Shown here: positions 53,732 through 64,000 of the stretch, in pieces
Layout of the letters: each line of letters begins with the position of its first letter
How positions within the stretch are numbered: the stretch's first letter is position 1
DNA from: Isoetes taiwanensis
Lineage: Eukaryota > Streptophyta > Lycopodiopsida > Isoetales > Isoetaceae
Assembly: GCA_021234155.1 (NCBI GenBank)
Contig: JAJEKV010000025.1
Coordinates: forward strand, 6,491,310 to 6,555,309
DNA length: 64,000 nucleotides
Direction of reading: 5' to 3'
Notes under the pieces: model-generated
Databases searched by the model: none
Told to the model about the DNA's origin: nothing
What the model saw: the letters and a program-made list of their open reading frames with translations, nothing else
Made by a program: the position numbers and the translations under genes

Positions 53732-54383
53732 TGTTAAGACCCGCAAGGCAGATGATCGAGGACGATCAGTCTTGAGAAGGGGAGGAATTGTTACGGTACA
53801 AGTTCGGGGGAGTGGCTCAGAGGATTTGCAGAGATGAACACAGAGGTAAAGGTGTTAGTCATCTTTTGGAAATCTAGATGTGTCGTGGAGTTAAAGGAAT
53901 AAGCTATTTTAATATAAAAAGGCCATGCCTGCTAAAAAAAGGCTAAAGTCGCAGAGAGATCTATAAATAGAAACTTCAGTTGGATATATCTCGGCAACCA
54001 GAAGTCGGATTGTAGCAATTTTTACTTCATTGGAACCGGCTCGGAGTCTAGTTTCAGAATTGGGTGGCCCATTCTGTAGTTCATCTGGACGAGAGAGTAA
54101 TGCCTGAAAAACGTGACGAGAGGTCACAAAATATTGTGGCAGCGACATCACAGTTTTGTAACCAAGTCTTTATGATCCACAGTTGATCCCAGAGATGTTA
54201 TTCAGTTGAATAACAGAATTCTCAGTTTTGGGAAGAGCCACAGAGATCCTTTGCAATTTTAGCAAATCTGAGCCCGGTTGGGTGGTGAATTTGTGCCAAA
54301 AGATCCTGTTCTTGGGTCTTAAAGTTGTTTGGATTAACTGTGACTGCTAGTTTTGCAGGTAGAAAAGACCGGTTCGTATCAAT

Positions 54384-54395
54384 TGGTATCAGAGC
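54384..54395 (+). other. Primer binding site, initiator tRNA-Met type
   Basis: TGGTATCAGAGC, two bases after the 5' LTR of the intact non-coding element. Confidence 0.9.
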
Positions 54396-54996
54396 ATAAG
54401 TTGATCTTGTTAAAATAATCATGTGTTAGGGTTTAACATGTTTCAAGATCTTGCATTAGCCAATTCAATGTTACCTGATGACTAAAAAGTTCCAGAGAGG
54501 TTAACCGGTTGGTTTAACAGACTCTCAGAGAAGGAAGGAAGAAATTCTTGTTGTTCTTGATGCAGGAAAAGTAAAAAAAGAACAAGAGACGAAAAGGATT
54601 GTCCTGAGTAGTTGGAAGCTAGAAGACATTGAGCAAGAAAAGCATGTTTTGCAAATGAGCAGAAAGATCCATCCTCAATTTGACAAAGAGAAGGCAGAAG
54701 CCTAAGAGATAGAGGGCAAATTCAGATTGGTCATCTGAAAGATAAGTAAACTAAACAAGTTTGTATGTGCTTATAATTGCTAGTTTGACTGAGCATAGCT
54801 TTGACTTGAGTTAAGGAAGGAGTTCTTTTTCAATCAAATGTTGCTCTAGAGTTTGAAAGTAAGGAGGTAACTGTGACTGTAGCACAGAAGCCAGATCCTT
54901 AAGAGTCTTTTCGGCAGATGGTAAGTTTACCAGCCTAGGAAATCCTTTCAAAGCAGATAGTCAGGTGACTAGCTTTGGGAAAAGGTGGACCTTCAT

Positions 54997-55216
54997 GCAA
55001 GGCAGATGATCGAGTTCGATCAGTCTTGAGACGGGAAGGGGAGACATTATTCCTGCAAGGCAGATGATCGAATTCGATCAATCTTGAGACAGGAAGAAAA
55101 CAAATTATTTCCGCAAGACAGATGATCGAGGACGATTAGTCTTGAGACGGGAAGGAATTGTTAAGACCCGCAAGGCAGATGATCGAGGACGATCAATCTT
55201 GAGAAGGGGAGGAATT
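54997..55216 (+). repeat. Tandem 57-58 bp hairpin and polypurine units, four copies
   Basis: GCAAGGCAGATGATCGA (or near variants) starts at 54997, 55055, 55113 and 55170. Each unit holds GATCG-AGGA-CGATC (or GATCGA-ATTCGATC, GATCGAGTTCGATC), a CAAG...CTTG outer pair and a purine run. The last unit lies inside the 3' LTR, and its counterpart is inside the 5' LTR at 53743. Confidence 0.85.
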
Positions 55217-55984
55217 GTTACGGCACAAGCTCGGGGGAGTGGCTCAGAGGATTTGCAGAGATGAACACAGAGGCAAAGGTGTTAGTCATCATTTTGAAAT
55301 CTAGATGTGTCATGGAGTTAAAGGAAGAAGCTATTTTAATATAAAAAGGCCATGCCTGCTAAAAAAAAGCTAAAGTCGCAGAGAGATCTATAAATAAAAT
55401 CTAAACTTCAGTTGGATATATCTCGGCAAGCAGAGGTCAGATTGCAACGATTTTTACTTCATTGGAACCGGCTCAGAGTCTAGTTTCAGAATTGAGGTGG
55501 TACATTCTCTAGTTCATCCGGACGAGAGAGTAATGTCTGAAAACGTGACGAGGGGTCACAAAATACTGCGGCAGCGACATCACAGTTTTGTAACCAAGTC
55601 TTTATGATCCACAGTTGATCCCAGAGATGTTATTCAGTCGAATAACAGAATTCTCAGTTTTGGGAAGAGCCACAGAGATCCTTTGCAGTGTTAGCAAATC
55701 TGAGCCCGGTTGGGTGGTGAATTTGTGCCAGAAGATCCTGTTCCTGGGTCTTAAAGTTGTTTGGATTAAATGTGACTGCTAGTTTTGCAGGTAGAAAAGA
55801 CCGGTTCGTATCAATATGATAATTTATGTACTAAAAATAAACCATCATATTTGTATCCTATATTATAATGTTATTGGGTAAGTCTGTAATGAACCACGCC
55901 CTAAAATTTGGATGGCTGAGAGTTTATTATGAAAGACCCCTAAATCGCCCATCCTGAATCTTCTCTCTTTTTTCTTCCAAGTAG

Positions 55985-56252
55985 GTTGAAGAAGAAGGGC
56001 AGTTCTTTGCTTCAAGAGCCAGGATTACCTGCATTCCGAAAGAGCTTTTGATGCAGGTGCAGCAGCGGCCAAATCCATATAGTGGTGCTTGGAACAGGTA
56101 GGTTGCCACAAGATCTTTGTTGATGCGGATCCAAGATAAAGCATAGTGTACCCAGAAAAGACAAAAACCCCTGTTTGTATTGTTTCTATGCATAAGTTTT
56201 TAAATCTGTCTGTTGCTCCTTTGCTTGCAGGTGTAGCTTGGCAAAATATTGA
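55985..56252 (+). CDS. Last two coding exons of an unidentified plant gene
   Basis: Exon 55985-56097 follows a good acceptor (TTTTTTCTTCCAAGTAG) and ends AACAG before GTAGGT. It reads VEEEGQFFASRARITCIPKE, LLMQVQQRPNPYSGAWN, with two bases left over. Exon 56231-56252 follows TTTGCTTGCAG, restores the phase and reads (R)CSLAKY then TGA. Both splice sites and the phase agree, which supports a real gene. Earlier exons must lie upstream of the LTR element that ends 170 bases before this exon, so that element probably sits in an intron. I do not recognise the protein. No signal or membrane segment is visible in this part. A possible further intron in the 3' UTR (CGTATCCAG before GTATGA near 56515) is speculative. 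Confidence 0.5.
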
Positions 56253-57889
56253 CAGTAGTCTAGAAATAATGCTTCTACAATGACAAAAAAGACCTTGATG
56301 ATGCCTAGAACTTTGGATCAGATTCGAGTTTTGCTTTGCTTTTGAGGTCATCCTCCATTCCCTCTATTTGTCTATCTCCATATATGCAATTTACTGCAGT
56401 AAGGAACATAATTACTGTTGCATTTCTTACATACGATTTTATGGAAGTTGAGAAGGGTTCCGCGATATGGCTGTGGTTATGAAATCTATATTCCAATCTT
56501 GGTACTCGTATCCAGGTATGACAGTCTGCTCCATGCCAGTCATACGAGTTCATGTTCCAATGTTGGCGCTAAGTGCAAAGGAATGTTCCATGTATAATAG
56601 GCTGCTCCATGCTATTGATATGTTCTCTTCAGTTCTATTACACCATTTCTTCTTCTTCAATGGGTAGAATGTTTAGAACTTCATGCCAACATATTCAAGA
56701 ATCAGTGCAAGGATCTCTTTTCTCTTTGCATGGAAAGGGAATAAATTAACCAACGAGAGCTATGGGAATTATGCAGGTGGCAAAGAAATTATTGCACTTG
56801 ATCTGCATATTCTCTCAAGTCTTATAGCAGTTTACAGTTACATGTGTCTATAGGGGTAACAACATTATCTTTGTTAGAAAGCTCAACCAGTTATGTTTTG
56901 GTGATGTTTTCCTTGCTTTATATTATTAGATATTTATGTTTCTACATGCTTATGCTCATATGGGGCTTCTAATGTTTACAAAGGGGGTCTTAGTCTTTAA
57001 ATGTAAAGATCAAGTGCTGGGCTGCTGGAAAGGAAGGCAACTTACGTGTCCTTTATGGTTCAAACCTTTACTACAAAATCAGGAACTAGTTACATTTTCT
57101 TTGGAAATAGTTTGGCCACTCTTGATTATTAGTTTGGAGGTAACTAAATAAAGTTTCAAGTTGGGAATGTAAAACCCTTTAGAATTTGTGATGCCAAGTC
57201 ATAAAACCCAAAGTTTTTTGTTTTATAATTATTGGACTTATTTTTTATCCATGTCCACAGCTAAGCCATCCTTTGCAAAGTCAGTTCTATATAGAATTGG
57301 GAAGTTGGCACTTAGTTCCAATTAAGCTTGAAACTACTAGGAGATGGTTTTTGCATAGAGATTATTTATATGGAACTTGCAGTGGCAAAAAAGCAACCTT
57401 AGCTAAGTTGGCAAGAGCATGTTACACCATGTGGGTAATTATTTGGCCACTCATAACAATAGGGGTATGGGATCCCAATTCATGTACCAGTGCCAACCAT
57501 ATAGGCACTAAGTTGGACCTTTAAAATTTATGCAAAGGCGGGGTTTGGTTTAACAACGTTTGGACATAATGTTTGCCCCATGCCTTTTGCCTTTTTCGTG
57601 ATGTATCACCTACTTGGTAGTAACATGTACTTGTGGTAATGGACTACACTCCGAAAACATGATGATTTGGGAGTGTTTTCACGTATTACCTAAAAACATA
57701 GGGGTTGATAAGAAGGGAATATTTGACTTATCTCTATATGAAGACCATAATTGTAGTGGCCTTTTCTAAAACATCATGATTTTTTCTTTCTTTCCTTATG
57801 ACACTAACGCATAAATGTCAGTTTATATGGCATGAAAAAAAAAAAAAGGGAAAAAATACAAGTAATGTGGAAATTGTGCCTTGATGTTA
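56253..57889. other. 3' flank and intergenic, no further gene
   Basis: The 3' UTR of the gene above may extend into the first few hundred bases. Beyond that only short frames occur, none with a recognisable domain; 57835-57855 is an A-rich run. Confidence 0.5.
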
Positions 57890-59800
57890 AAACTTCTATT
57901 GCATTTATTGCATTATTATGATGATGTCTTTTCAAATGAAATTCCACAAACTTTGCCATCCCAACGTATGGAGGACCACAGGATTGATCTTCTTCCTGGG
58001 AAAGAACCTCCTAATCAAGCTCCTTATCGGAGAATGCATGGCCAACAAGTTGAGATTAGGCGCCAGCTTGATGAGTCACTTCAAGCTGGATTGATCCGCC
58101 ATAGTTCTTCACCGAAAAAAGATAATTCCTGGCGCATGTGTATAGATTATCGCACTTTGAATAAGATAACCATTAGGAATCGGTTTTCTATACTAAGGGT
58201 GGATGATTTGTTTGATCAACTCCAAGGTGCCACAGTTTTTAGCCGTCTTGATCTTAAGTCAGGGTATTGGCAACTTAAGGTTGCGCTTGAAGATGTTCAT
58301 AAGACTGCGTTTCGGACAACCTTTGGACATTATGAGTTTTTGGTCATGCCATTTGGACTTACACCAGCTTCTTTTGCGCGGCTAATGGGGCGAATATTTG
58401 AAGATGTGCACGACGCTTATATTGTCGTTTTCTTTGATGACATATTGGTTTTTGTAAGTCCGAGGAAGATCATTACTTGCATTTGCGGGGTTTTCCGTCG
58501 GTTAAGGGAGGAGTCTATTACTCTTAATCATAAGAAAAGTATCTTTTTCCAATCGGAAATTGAATATTTGGGTCATATTGTTTCCGCTAAGGGACTTAAA
58601 GTTGATCCCAGTAAGGTGCAAGCAATTGTGGATTGGCCAGTACCTACTTCAGTTGCTGCATTGCATTCCTTTCTGGGTTTATGCAGTTATTATAGAAAGT
58701 TTATACAGAATTTTGCCCGTTTAGCTTCAGATTTATATTTGTTGCTACGTAAAGATGTTCCTTTCCAATGGAATCATAATCATCAGTTTGCTTTCCAAGT
58801 TTTAAAGGATGCCATGGTTAATCCTTCTGTTCTGCGTTTGCCAAAGTTTGATCTACCTTTCTTGTTATGTATTGATGCAAGTGGTATGGCTTTGGGCGCA
58901 GTTTTGATGCAGGATGGTCATCCTATTGCTTATGAAAGTCGAAAGTTTTCTGATATGGAAAGTAGACATAGTGTTTATGATAAGGAATTTCTGGCTGTCA
59001 TTCATGCTTTGAAAGTGTGGCGACACTATCTTTTAGGGTCGACAGTTCATATTTTGACTGACCACCAAAGCATTAGGCACATTGTTTCACAGAAAACATT
59101 ATCGGAAAAGCAGTTGAAATGGGTTGCTTTTATGCAGCAATATGATTTCTCAGTGGATTATCGTCCTGGTAAAGAGACTGTTGTAGCTGATGCTTTAAGT
59201 AGGCGTTATGTAGTTTGTTCTCTTTCTATAGCACAATCCAATCATTTGGAGGAAATGAAGCCGTTGTATGCCACTGACCATGATTATAAGGATATTTGGT
59301 TGTTGGCTCACAGTGGCAATGCATATGGATATAAGATCGTTAATGGGTTCTTATATAAAGGTCCAAAGCTATGCATTGTTCGGGACTTTCGGTCACTTAT
59401 TCTTAGAGAAGTCCATGATACACCTACTGCGGGTCATCGTGGCGTGGGGGCGATCTTGGCAAAGCTTGAACCATACTTTATTTGGCCTGGATTGCAGAGA
59501 GATGTCTTGGTTCATATTCGTCATTGTGTTACTTGTCAATGGATAAAGAAAGCGAACAAGAAACCTCATGGTCTTCCTTTATCCTTGCCTATTCCGAAGG
59601 CAAAGTATGGATTTTATTGTTGGTCTTCTTGCAAGTTCTCGCAAGAACACTGTCATTTGGACAATTGTTGATTGTTTAACTAAGCACGCCCATTTTATTT
59701 TTTTGTTCAGATAAGTGTACGGCTTATAGTGCGGCTACGCTCTTTATCAAAGAGATATTTAGGCTACACGAGTTGCCAAAGATTATTGATGTATTATAAA
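57890..59800 (+). pseudogene. Ty3-type retrotransposon pol: RT, RNase H, partial integrase
   Basis: The frame is open to 59671. It begins in the linker before RT (YYDDVFSNEIPQTLPSQRME), then RT: SWRMCIDYRTLNKITIRNRF, VFSRLDLKSGYWQLKV, the catalytic VVFFDDILVF and YLGHIVSAKGLKVDPSKVQA. RNase H follows with LLCIDASGMALGAVLMQDG and the HILTDHQSI motif, then the integrase zinc finger (H-x5-H, then CVTC at about 59526-59537). The catalytic core start (AKYGFYCW.. against the +1 frame WTIVDCLTKHAHFIF) is frameshifted near 59610. Similarity ends at about 59800 (LPKIIDV), where the next element begins. About ten residues of RT are missing between SSSP and KKDNSW relative to the family. Gag, protease and LTRs are absent. 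Confidence 0.85.
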
Positions 59801-59882
59801 TACATTCCAACAGACTCCACTATGATTGAGAGAGCAGGCCACATATCGGCTATGGAGGGATTCCGAGTAGCATCCCACCGTT

Positions 59883-60966
59883 AGAGACATCCATTCCATG
59901 ATTCATTCTCGCCTGCTCCAGCCTTACCTGATGTTGCTCCAGCCTTATCTGATGATCCCTTTTCATCAGTGGTGCCTTCGGATGGTGGACAACAGGTCGG
60001 ATCTGCAGGCCCAGGTTGGCATAAAAATGATACTGTGAGCAGGCTTTCGCGGCCGCGATTCTCTGAATGGATTCGACAAACAGTGGCTTCGGTAGATACT
60101 TCCAGGATGGAGGAAGCTCTAGCCTTCTTGAATCATCACAACAAGAGAGAGCTTAAGGTTGATCCCAATCGTCCTCCTGCCAACATAATCGAGGTAAATC
60201 ATCAGCAATATCTGAAGTCCATTTCCAATTTAGTTTCGTGCACGGTGTTGGTATATTATGCTGGATTGTTGGATACAAGGAGGGTTGGCGGATGGTTGCA
60301 AGCCCACTTTAAACATCTAAGGATCTTGCATTTCCAGTCCATAAAATTTCTGAGCAATTATTTCTTCCTTCTCATATTTGATGCGTCGACAGTAGTGAAG
60401 CGTGCTGTGGCAAGAGGCGTTGACCTCATGTGGGGGAACTATTTGATCTATCAGCACTACACTCCTGGTATAAGTGCCCGAAGCTTATCGGCCTTGAAGA
60501 TTCCTTGCTGGTTTCAAGTTCTAGATCTCCCGGTGGATATTTTGCTCCAGAGTTCATGATGGTGATTGCCAATGGGTTAGGAGTTCATATTTCTCACTCA
60601 ATTGTTCGGCCACCCAAGATTTGTGTCGCCTTACCTACAGACAGTATGCTACCGTCTTTGATAACAGTCTTCGATAACCGTGTTGAGATTCAGAGAATGT
60701 TGCCAGCACCTCCAGGTCTTTGCAGGTTCACTTTCGGAGTGGCCCACCTCAGTGGCATTCATTACACTGTTCAGGCTTCATTACAAACTCCGCCTGCAGA
60801 GAAGCCACCTCAAGCTATGTCTCAGCATGAGGTTGCGTCCGATCGTGGTAGGCCATGTCAGTTTAATATGGATACGATGCCGATGGTTGACACAGAGCGA
60901 CATGAAAATGCGGGCCAGACTGTGACTCTTGATGTTGTCGCCAGGAAGCTGCTTCATATTCAATAG
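59883..60966 (+). pseudogene. LINE ORF1-like protein (DUF4283-like), one frameshift
   Basis: Open from about 59883, it reads PALPDVAPALSDDPFSSVVP and later FSEWIRQTVASVDTSRMEEA, then a long DUF4283-like region: DASTVVKRAVARGVDLMWGN, HYTPGISARSLSALKIPCWF, QVLDLPVDIL. A frameshift near 60540 passes to the frame that ends TAG at 60964-60966, with MMVIANGLGVHIS, PPKICVALPTDSMLPSLITV and MLPAPPGLCRFTFGVAHLSG, matching the end of the ORF1 domain where plant LINEs carry a cysteine cluster; here most cysteines are lost. It would bind retroposon RNA. No ORF2 follows; after about 450 bases comes the retroposon family 3' end. Confidence 0.6.
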
Positions 60967-61578
60967 CTTCAGGAGCTAGCGGAGCAATAGTAGTCCCCAT
61001 ATTTGCACTTAGGCCCGGCACACTGTCCGTCAGTGTAGCCTTTGGAGTCATGTTCATTGTCCATCCATGACTCCACAAAGGGCATGACCCTCGACAAGGT
61101 GGCACGGGTGTTATGCTGTTTGTTAGATTTTTTGTTCTGGTAACTTGTGGTGATGAAATCTATTAGTTTTGGCGAGAGCACAAGATTTTTTTTAAAGTTT
61201 GTGTTCACATGCAATTAGGTGTTCTTTTCTCGGATTGAGCTCCTTCTGGCAAGTAATCTTTTGATGTTTCCTCTTACAATCTTGTGAGAAAGGTGCATTA
61301 TGAGCAGATAATATATTCTATTATTTATTCAGTATTTTTTGTTTGTATTTGTTTACAATTACGTGTTTGCTACAGATTTCTCGATTAAGGACAATCTTTT
61401 GTGGTTGCATGACAGTCCTTACATATGATATTGGACATAGCTTCAGTACGGACATTGGCATCGTACCTTCAGGAGGTCGTGGACATGTGGGGTCAACTAT
61501 GTCCAGCAGCTCTCACCTGAGATGCACCTCATGATGTGTGGTAATGTGTTTTGTATATGTGTACAGTTTCGCAGCATT

Positions 61579-61650
61579 CTTATTGCTACCATAGTTTTTT
61601 CCCCGAAAACCCTTCGGGGCGGCGGTTTTTTTAATCCAGACAGTAATAAG
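61579..61650 (+). repeat. Structured cassette, copy 6
   Basis: Outer arms CTTATTGCTACC (61579-61590) and CAGTAATAAG (61641-61650) pair with one G-T and a mismatch. Inside, CCCCGAA-AACCC-TTCGGGG makes a perfect 7-bp hairpin, and GTTTTTT and GGTTTTTTT flank it. Confidence 0.75.
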
Positions 61651-61770
61651 TTTGCTGCACTCTTTGTATTGAGTCCAGTAGGCTACTGGGTCTCCATGGA
61701 TGCTAAAAATCCTATCATATCCTATCCTATTCTATTCTATCCTATCCTATTCTATTCTATCCTATTCTAC

Positions 61771-62529
61771 CAAATCAATTCTTATTACCCTTCACACGTT
61801 CAACCATCCTTCCTCCCTTGTTGCCCCAAATATGCCCATACATTCAATTGTTTTAGGGGTATGGTCTATGGCTTGAGGTATAGTCAGTTATCCATCAAAG
61901 TCAAATTCCCCTAGAAACCCCTTGTTATTGTGCTATATATTGAAAGCAGGTTTGCGGAATTGGACATTTCATTCAGTTAATGACGTACTGAGAATATACT
62001 TCAGACTTGTTACTGAAATTATAAACTTAAAATTTTTACCTCATCCAGTAGATTCAAGAATTCTAGGGCTCGTAGATGCAAATTTTGCTCGATCTCTGGT
62101 CCTAATTGTGAGATATGGCAGAGACAACGAACAACTAGATATGAAGTTATACTTATTCAGAAACAAAGTATACAAGAAGACTAAACAAATTAATATAAGA
62201 ACTGTTAATCTATTGGATAACTTAGTACGTCAAAAGTTTACACCATGACTATACAATTGTAGAAACCGCTTCTAGTTTTTTTTTAAGTACTAACTTGTAG
62301 AACTTTACAAACACTAATATCTAGCATAATAACAGGGGGTTCCAAAATTTTGTCCTTTATCTGACAACTTTATTGGTTTCTTGGTCATATCTTCTCCATT
62401 AGGATCTTAGTCAGGCTGACAACATTTTGCTAAAGTTTTTGATTAAAAATCTGAAGGATTGAGTTGATCTAAAATTACTTATTTTTATTGTTTTGTGTGG
62501 TGAATAGGATTTGTTTCTATCCCGTATCA
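61771..62529. other. Intergenic, no gene seen
   Basis: AT-rich. A 108-codon plus-strand frame at 61922-62248 has a mixed composition and no recognisable family, so it is not called. Confidence 0.45.
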
Positions 62530-62720
62530 ATGAATGGAATAGAATAGAATAGATAGGCCATGGGATCCATACAATGGGCTAGAACAACCCAAAACATCAC
62601 CAAATATAATGAAAACATTACAAAGCTTGGACAAAACCCCAGATGAAACTATGACTTGGCCCTTAGGCCAGACAATCAAATCAGGCTTTACGTACCCTCA
62701 TAACACACAAGAACAAATAG
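62530..62720 (-). mobile_element. Retroposon 3' end on the minus strand with (TATTC)n tail
   Basis: The minus strand reads GTTTTGTCCAAGCTTTGTAATG, then TTCATTATATTTGGTGATG and CCCATGGCCTAT before three TATTC units. TTTTGT..AAGCTTTGTAATG with a TATATTTGG.GATG end is typical of plant L1 3' UTRs. The body upstream was not recognised. Confidence 0.4.
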
Positions 62721-64000
62721 AAATAGAAATAACAACATAAAGAAGAACATGGCTATACAAAAACATCAAAGCGCTTATATATACAAGGACAAACTCCACA
62801 CATCCCATGATCAGTACAGTAAAAAAGAGTGACAATAAAAAAGATAAGTAGGATCTACACCCAACCGATAAGATCTGACCATTAGCAAGTTCCCCCAGTT
62901 TGAGTGCTAATGATGGAAAGAGTGCAACACACTTCGAGAACCTCATCATCCATGCTCCTCTTATATATCCTTCTAGGCTCATATATTCTTTACAAATAGA
63001 GCAGCTAATTCTATTTTATAGTTGACTGAAGTTGAACCTCCCATAAATATATTGGACCAAATGATTCTCTTTAGTCTTTTACTAGTCCGAGAAGGATAAT
63101 CTGTCCATAAATATATTGGCATTCAAATTGATTCTTTTTAGTCTTTTACTTAACTGAGAATCTATATGAAAGTACGACCACTTATAATGTATGTAACTTA
63201 TGCTTTGAATTTAAATAGAATCCCTCATGCATCAAACTAGAAAACAAAACTTATAAAGAACATAAGTAGAAAGAACGAAGACAGATCAATGTGTTTTAGC
63301 ACAAAATAAATCTTTATATACGTGAGAGGTTGTTTCTTGAATCATTGACTCGAAGCTAGGCATTATGTATCTTGTTGGTTTACTGGTGCCATAAAAAATA
63401 GGACCCTATTTAACGCATAAGCGTGTGTTGGTTCATGGCAAATTTTGGTTAACAGACTGCAAGAAAATATTCTCGTTGACCTTATCAAACTCTTGTGTAA
63501 AGTGAGAGTCCCTGTTTCTTGGTTATTACTTAGTAATCATAAGTAGTTATCAATACTATTCCACCCATATAAGCTCGATAAGCTGGGCCTCAGCCTTACG
63601 TGCAAAATATCAGGCCTCGTATGTACAGCCTCGATCACAGGTTTTTTATTATCAGCCTTAGCTTGTATCATAAACCTGGATGCATCTTCAAATGCAGACC
63701 TCTTATATTTGTAATAATAACTCGGTATAAAGTTACATGCTTCTATCAGATATAATTAGAAGATCTTGTATACAAAATGTGTTTCAACTCTCCATCACAC
63801 CAATAATCACCTGTACAAATTCCTTGCTAATCTCAACTGCAACTATGTACTTCTAAGCTTGTTAAGCCCCTTGAATGAGATCAGAAGTTTGACAAGAAGA
63901 AGATGAGCAATACTGCTGCTTGGAAGCTTCCCATAAAAAGAACCATTTGCATGTAGCCAATCTTCATCTCATGCATCATCAATGCATTTCTGACACAGAA
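62721..64000. other. Intergenic, no gene seen
   Basis: One duplicated word set occurs, CCATAAATATATTGG...TTTTTAGTCTTTTACT at about 63042 and 63104. No frame, RNA gene or element end is supported to the window edge. Confidence 0.5.

Larger units (their letters stand above)
53732..55813 (+). mobile_element. Intact non-coding LTR retrotransposon with 5-bp TSD
   Basis: LTRs 53732-54381 (650 bp) and 55159-55813 (655 bp) begin TGTTAAGACCC and end CGTATCA. The target duplication ATATG flanks both sides (53727-53731 and 55814-55818). The primer site TGGTATCAGAGC is at 54384-54395, two bases after the 5' LTR. The 777-bp interior has no long frame, only weak Gag-like remnants at about 54500-54730, then three tandem hairpin/purine units and the purine tract GACGGGAAGGAAT before the 3' LTR. 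It is non-autonomous and must be copied by a helper. High LTR similarity suggests recent insertion, possibly in an intron of the gene at 55985. Confidence 0.9.
59883..61770 (+). mobile_element. ORF1-only retroposon with structured 3' end
   Basis: The ORF1-like gene (59883-60966), a non-coding stretch (60967-61420), the conserved ACCTTCAGGAGGT block (about 61471), cassette copy 6 (61579-61650), the terminal segment and a mixed TATCC/TATTC tail lie in one orientation without an obvious break. This would parallel mammalian HAL1, an L1 derivative with ORF1 only. That the gene and 3' end form one element is inferred from order alone; the upstream boundary near 59800 joins a truncated Ty3 fragment. 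Confidence 0.45.

Noticed and set aside
62698-62982. 94-codon hydrophobic minus-strand frame
   Set aside because: It overlaps the 3' UTR-like end of a minus-strand retroposon, has no family match and no promoter or splice context.

Overview
This is nuclear DNA from a land plant with a repeat-dense genome. Support comes from plant-type LTR retrotransposons primed by initiator tRNA-Met, L1-type LINEs with DUF4283-like ORF1 and a zf-RVT tail, GT-AG introns, foldback elements and a MED26-like fragment. Nothing bacterial or organellar was seen: no operons, rRNA, tRNA or CRISPR. The species cannot be fixed from sequence alone; a fern or another large-genome plant is plausible.

Layout. 1-1857: 3' end of a gag-only (TR-GAG-like) LTR element. 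1858-9260: intergenic sequence with short tandem repeats, hairpins, retroposon tails and two copies of a recurrent structured cassette. 9261-9636: retroposon 3' end. About 9637-17560: nearly complete LINE with broken ORF1, full EN-RT-zf-RVT ORF2 and an extra third ORF. 18327-23064 (minus): candidate five-exon host gene, probably decayed, with a 2.9-kb intron full of inverted-repeat elements. About 23659-28265: element bounded by roughly 200-bp inverted arms, with exon-like fragments inside. 28336-28648: very GC-rich insert between 12-bp direct repeats, then an (ATCT)41 array. 28843-30760 (minus): LTR-element gag-protease remnant. 33430-34118: pogo-like transposase relic. 36351-36893: MED26/TFIIS-N-like ORF. 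37449-43952: 3.27-kb tandem duplication carrying retroposons. 44411-49254 (minus): complete Ty1-copia insertion with 5-bp target duplication. 50523-52330: LINE with a twin-priming type inversion and 16-bp target duplication. 52603-53345: another truncated LINE. 53732-55813: intact but non-coding LTR element with 5-bp target duplication. 55985-56252: last two exons of a candidate host gene. About 57890-59800: Ty3 pol fragment. About 59883-61770: ORF1-only retroposon. The rest is intergenic.

The most unusual signal is a family of retroposons whose 3' region holds a multi-hairpin cassette. Its outer stem changes sequence between copies yet stays complementary. In four copies it is followed by a shared 3' segment ending near GTGGACGATAAAA and by pentamer tails whose sequence differs per copy: (TTCTA), (TTCTC), (CATTC), (TATCC). 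Two copies end a conserved reading frame just upstream, and one lies downstream of an ORF1-only gene. A second theme is a hairpin with a GAGGA-type loop beside the polypurine tract of LTR elements, which has multiplied in tandem and in one element appears to have moved the LTR start.

Most reading frames are transposon relics. Between roughly 41,100 and 47,850 CAG and CTG triplets look depleted and garbled relative to sister copies, which suggests consensus errors there; broken frames in that stretch should be read with caution.
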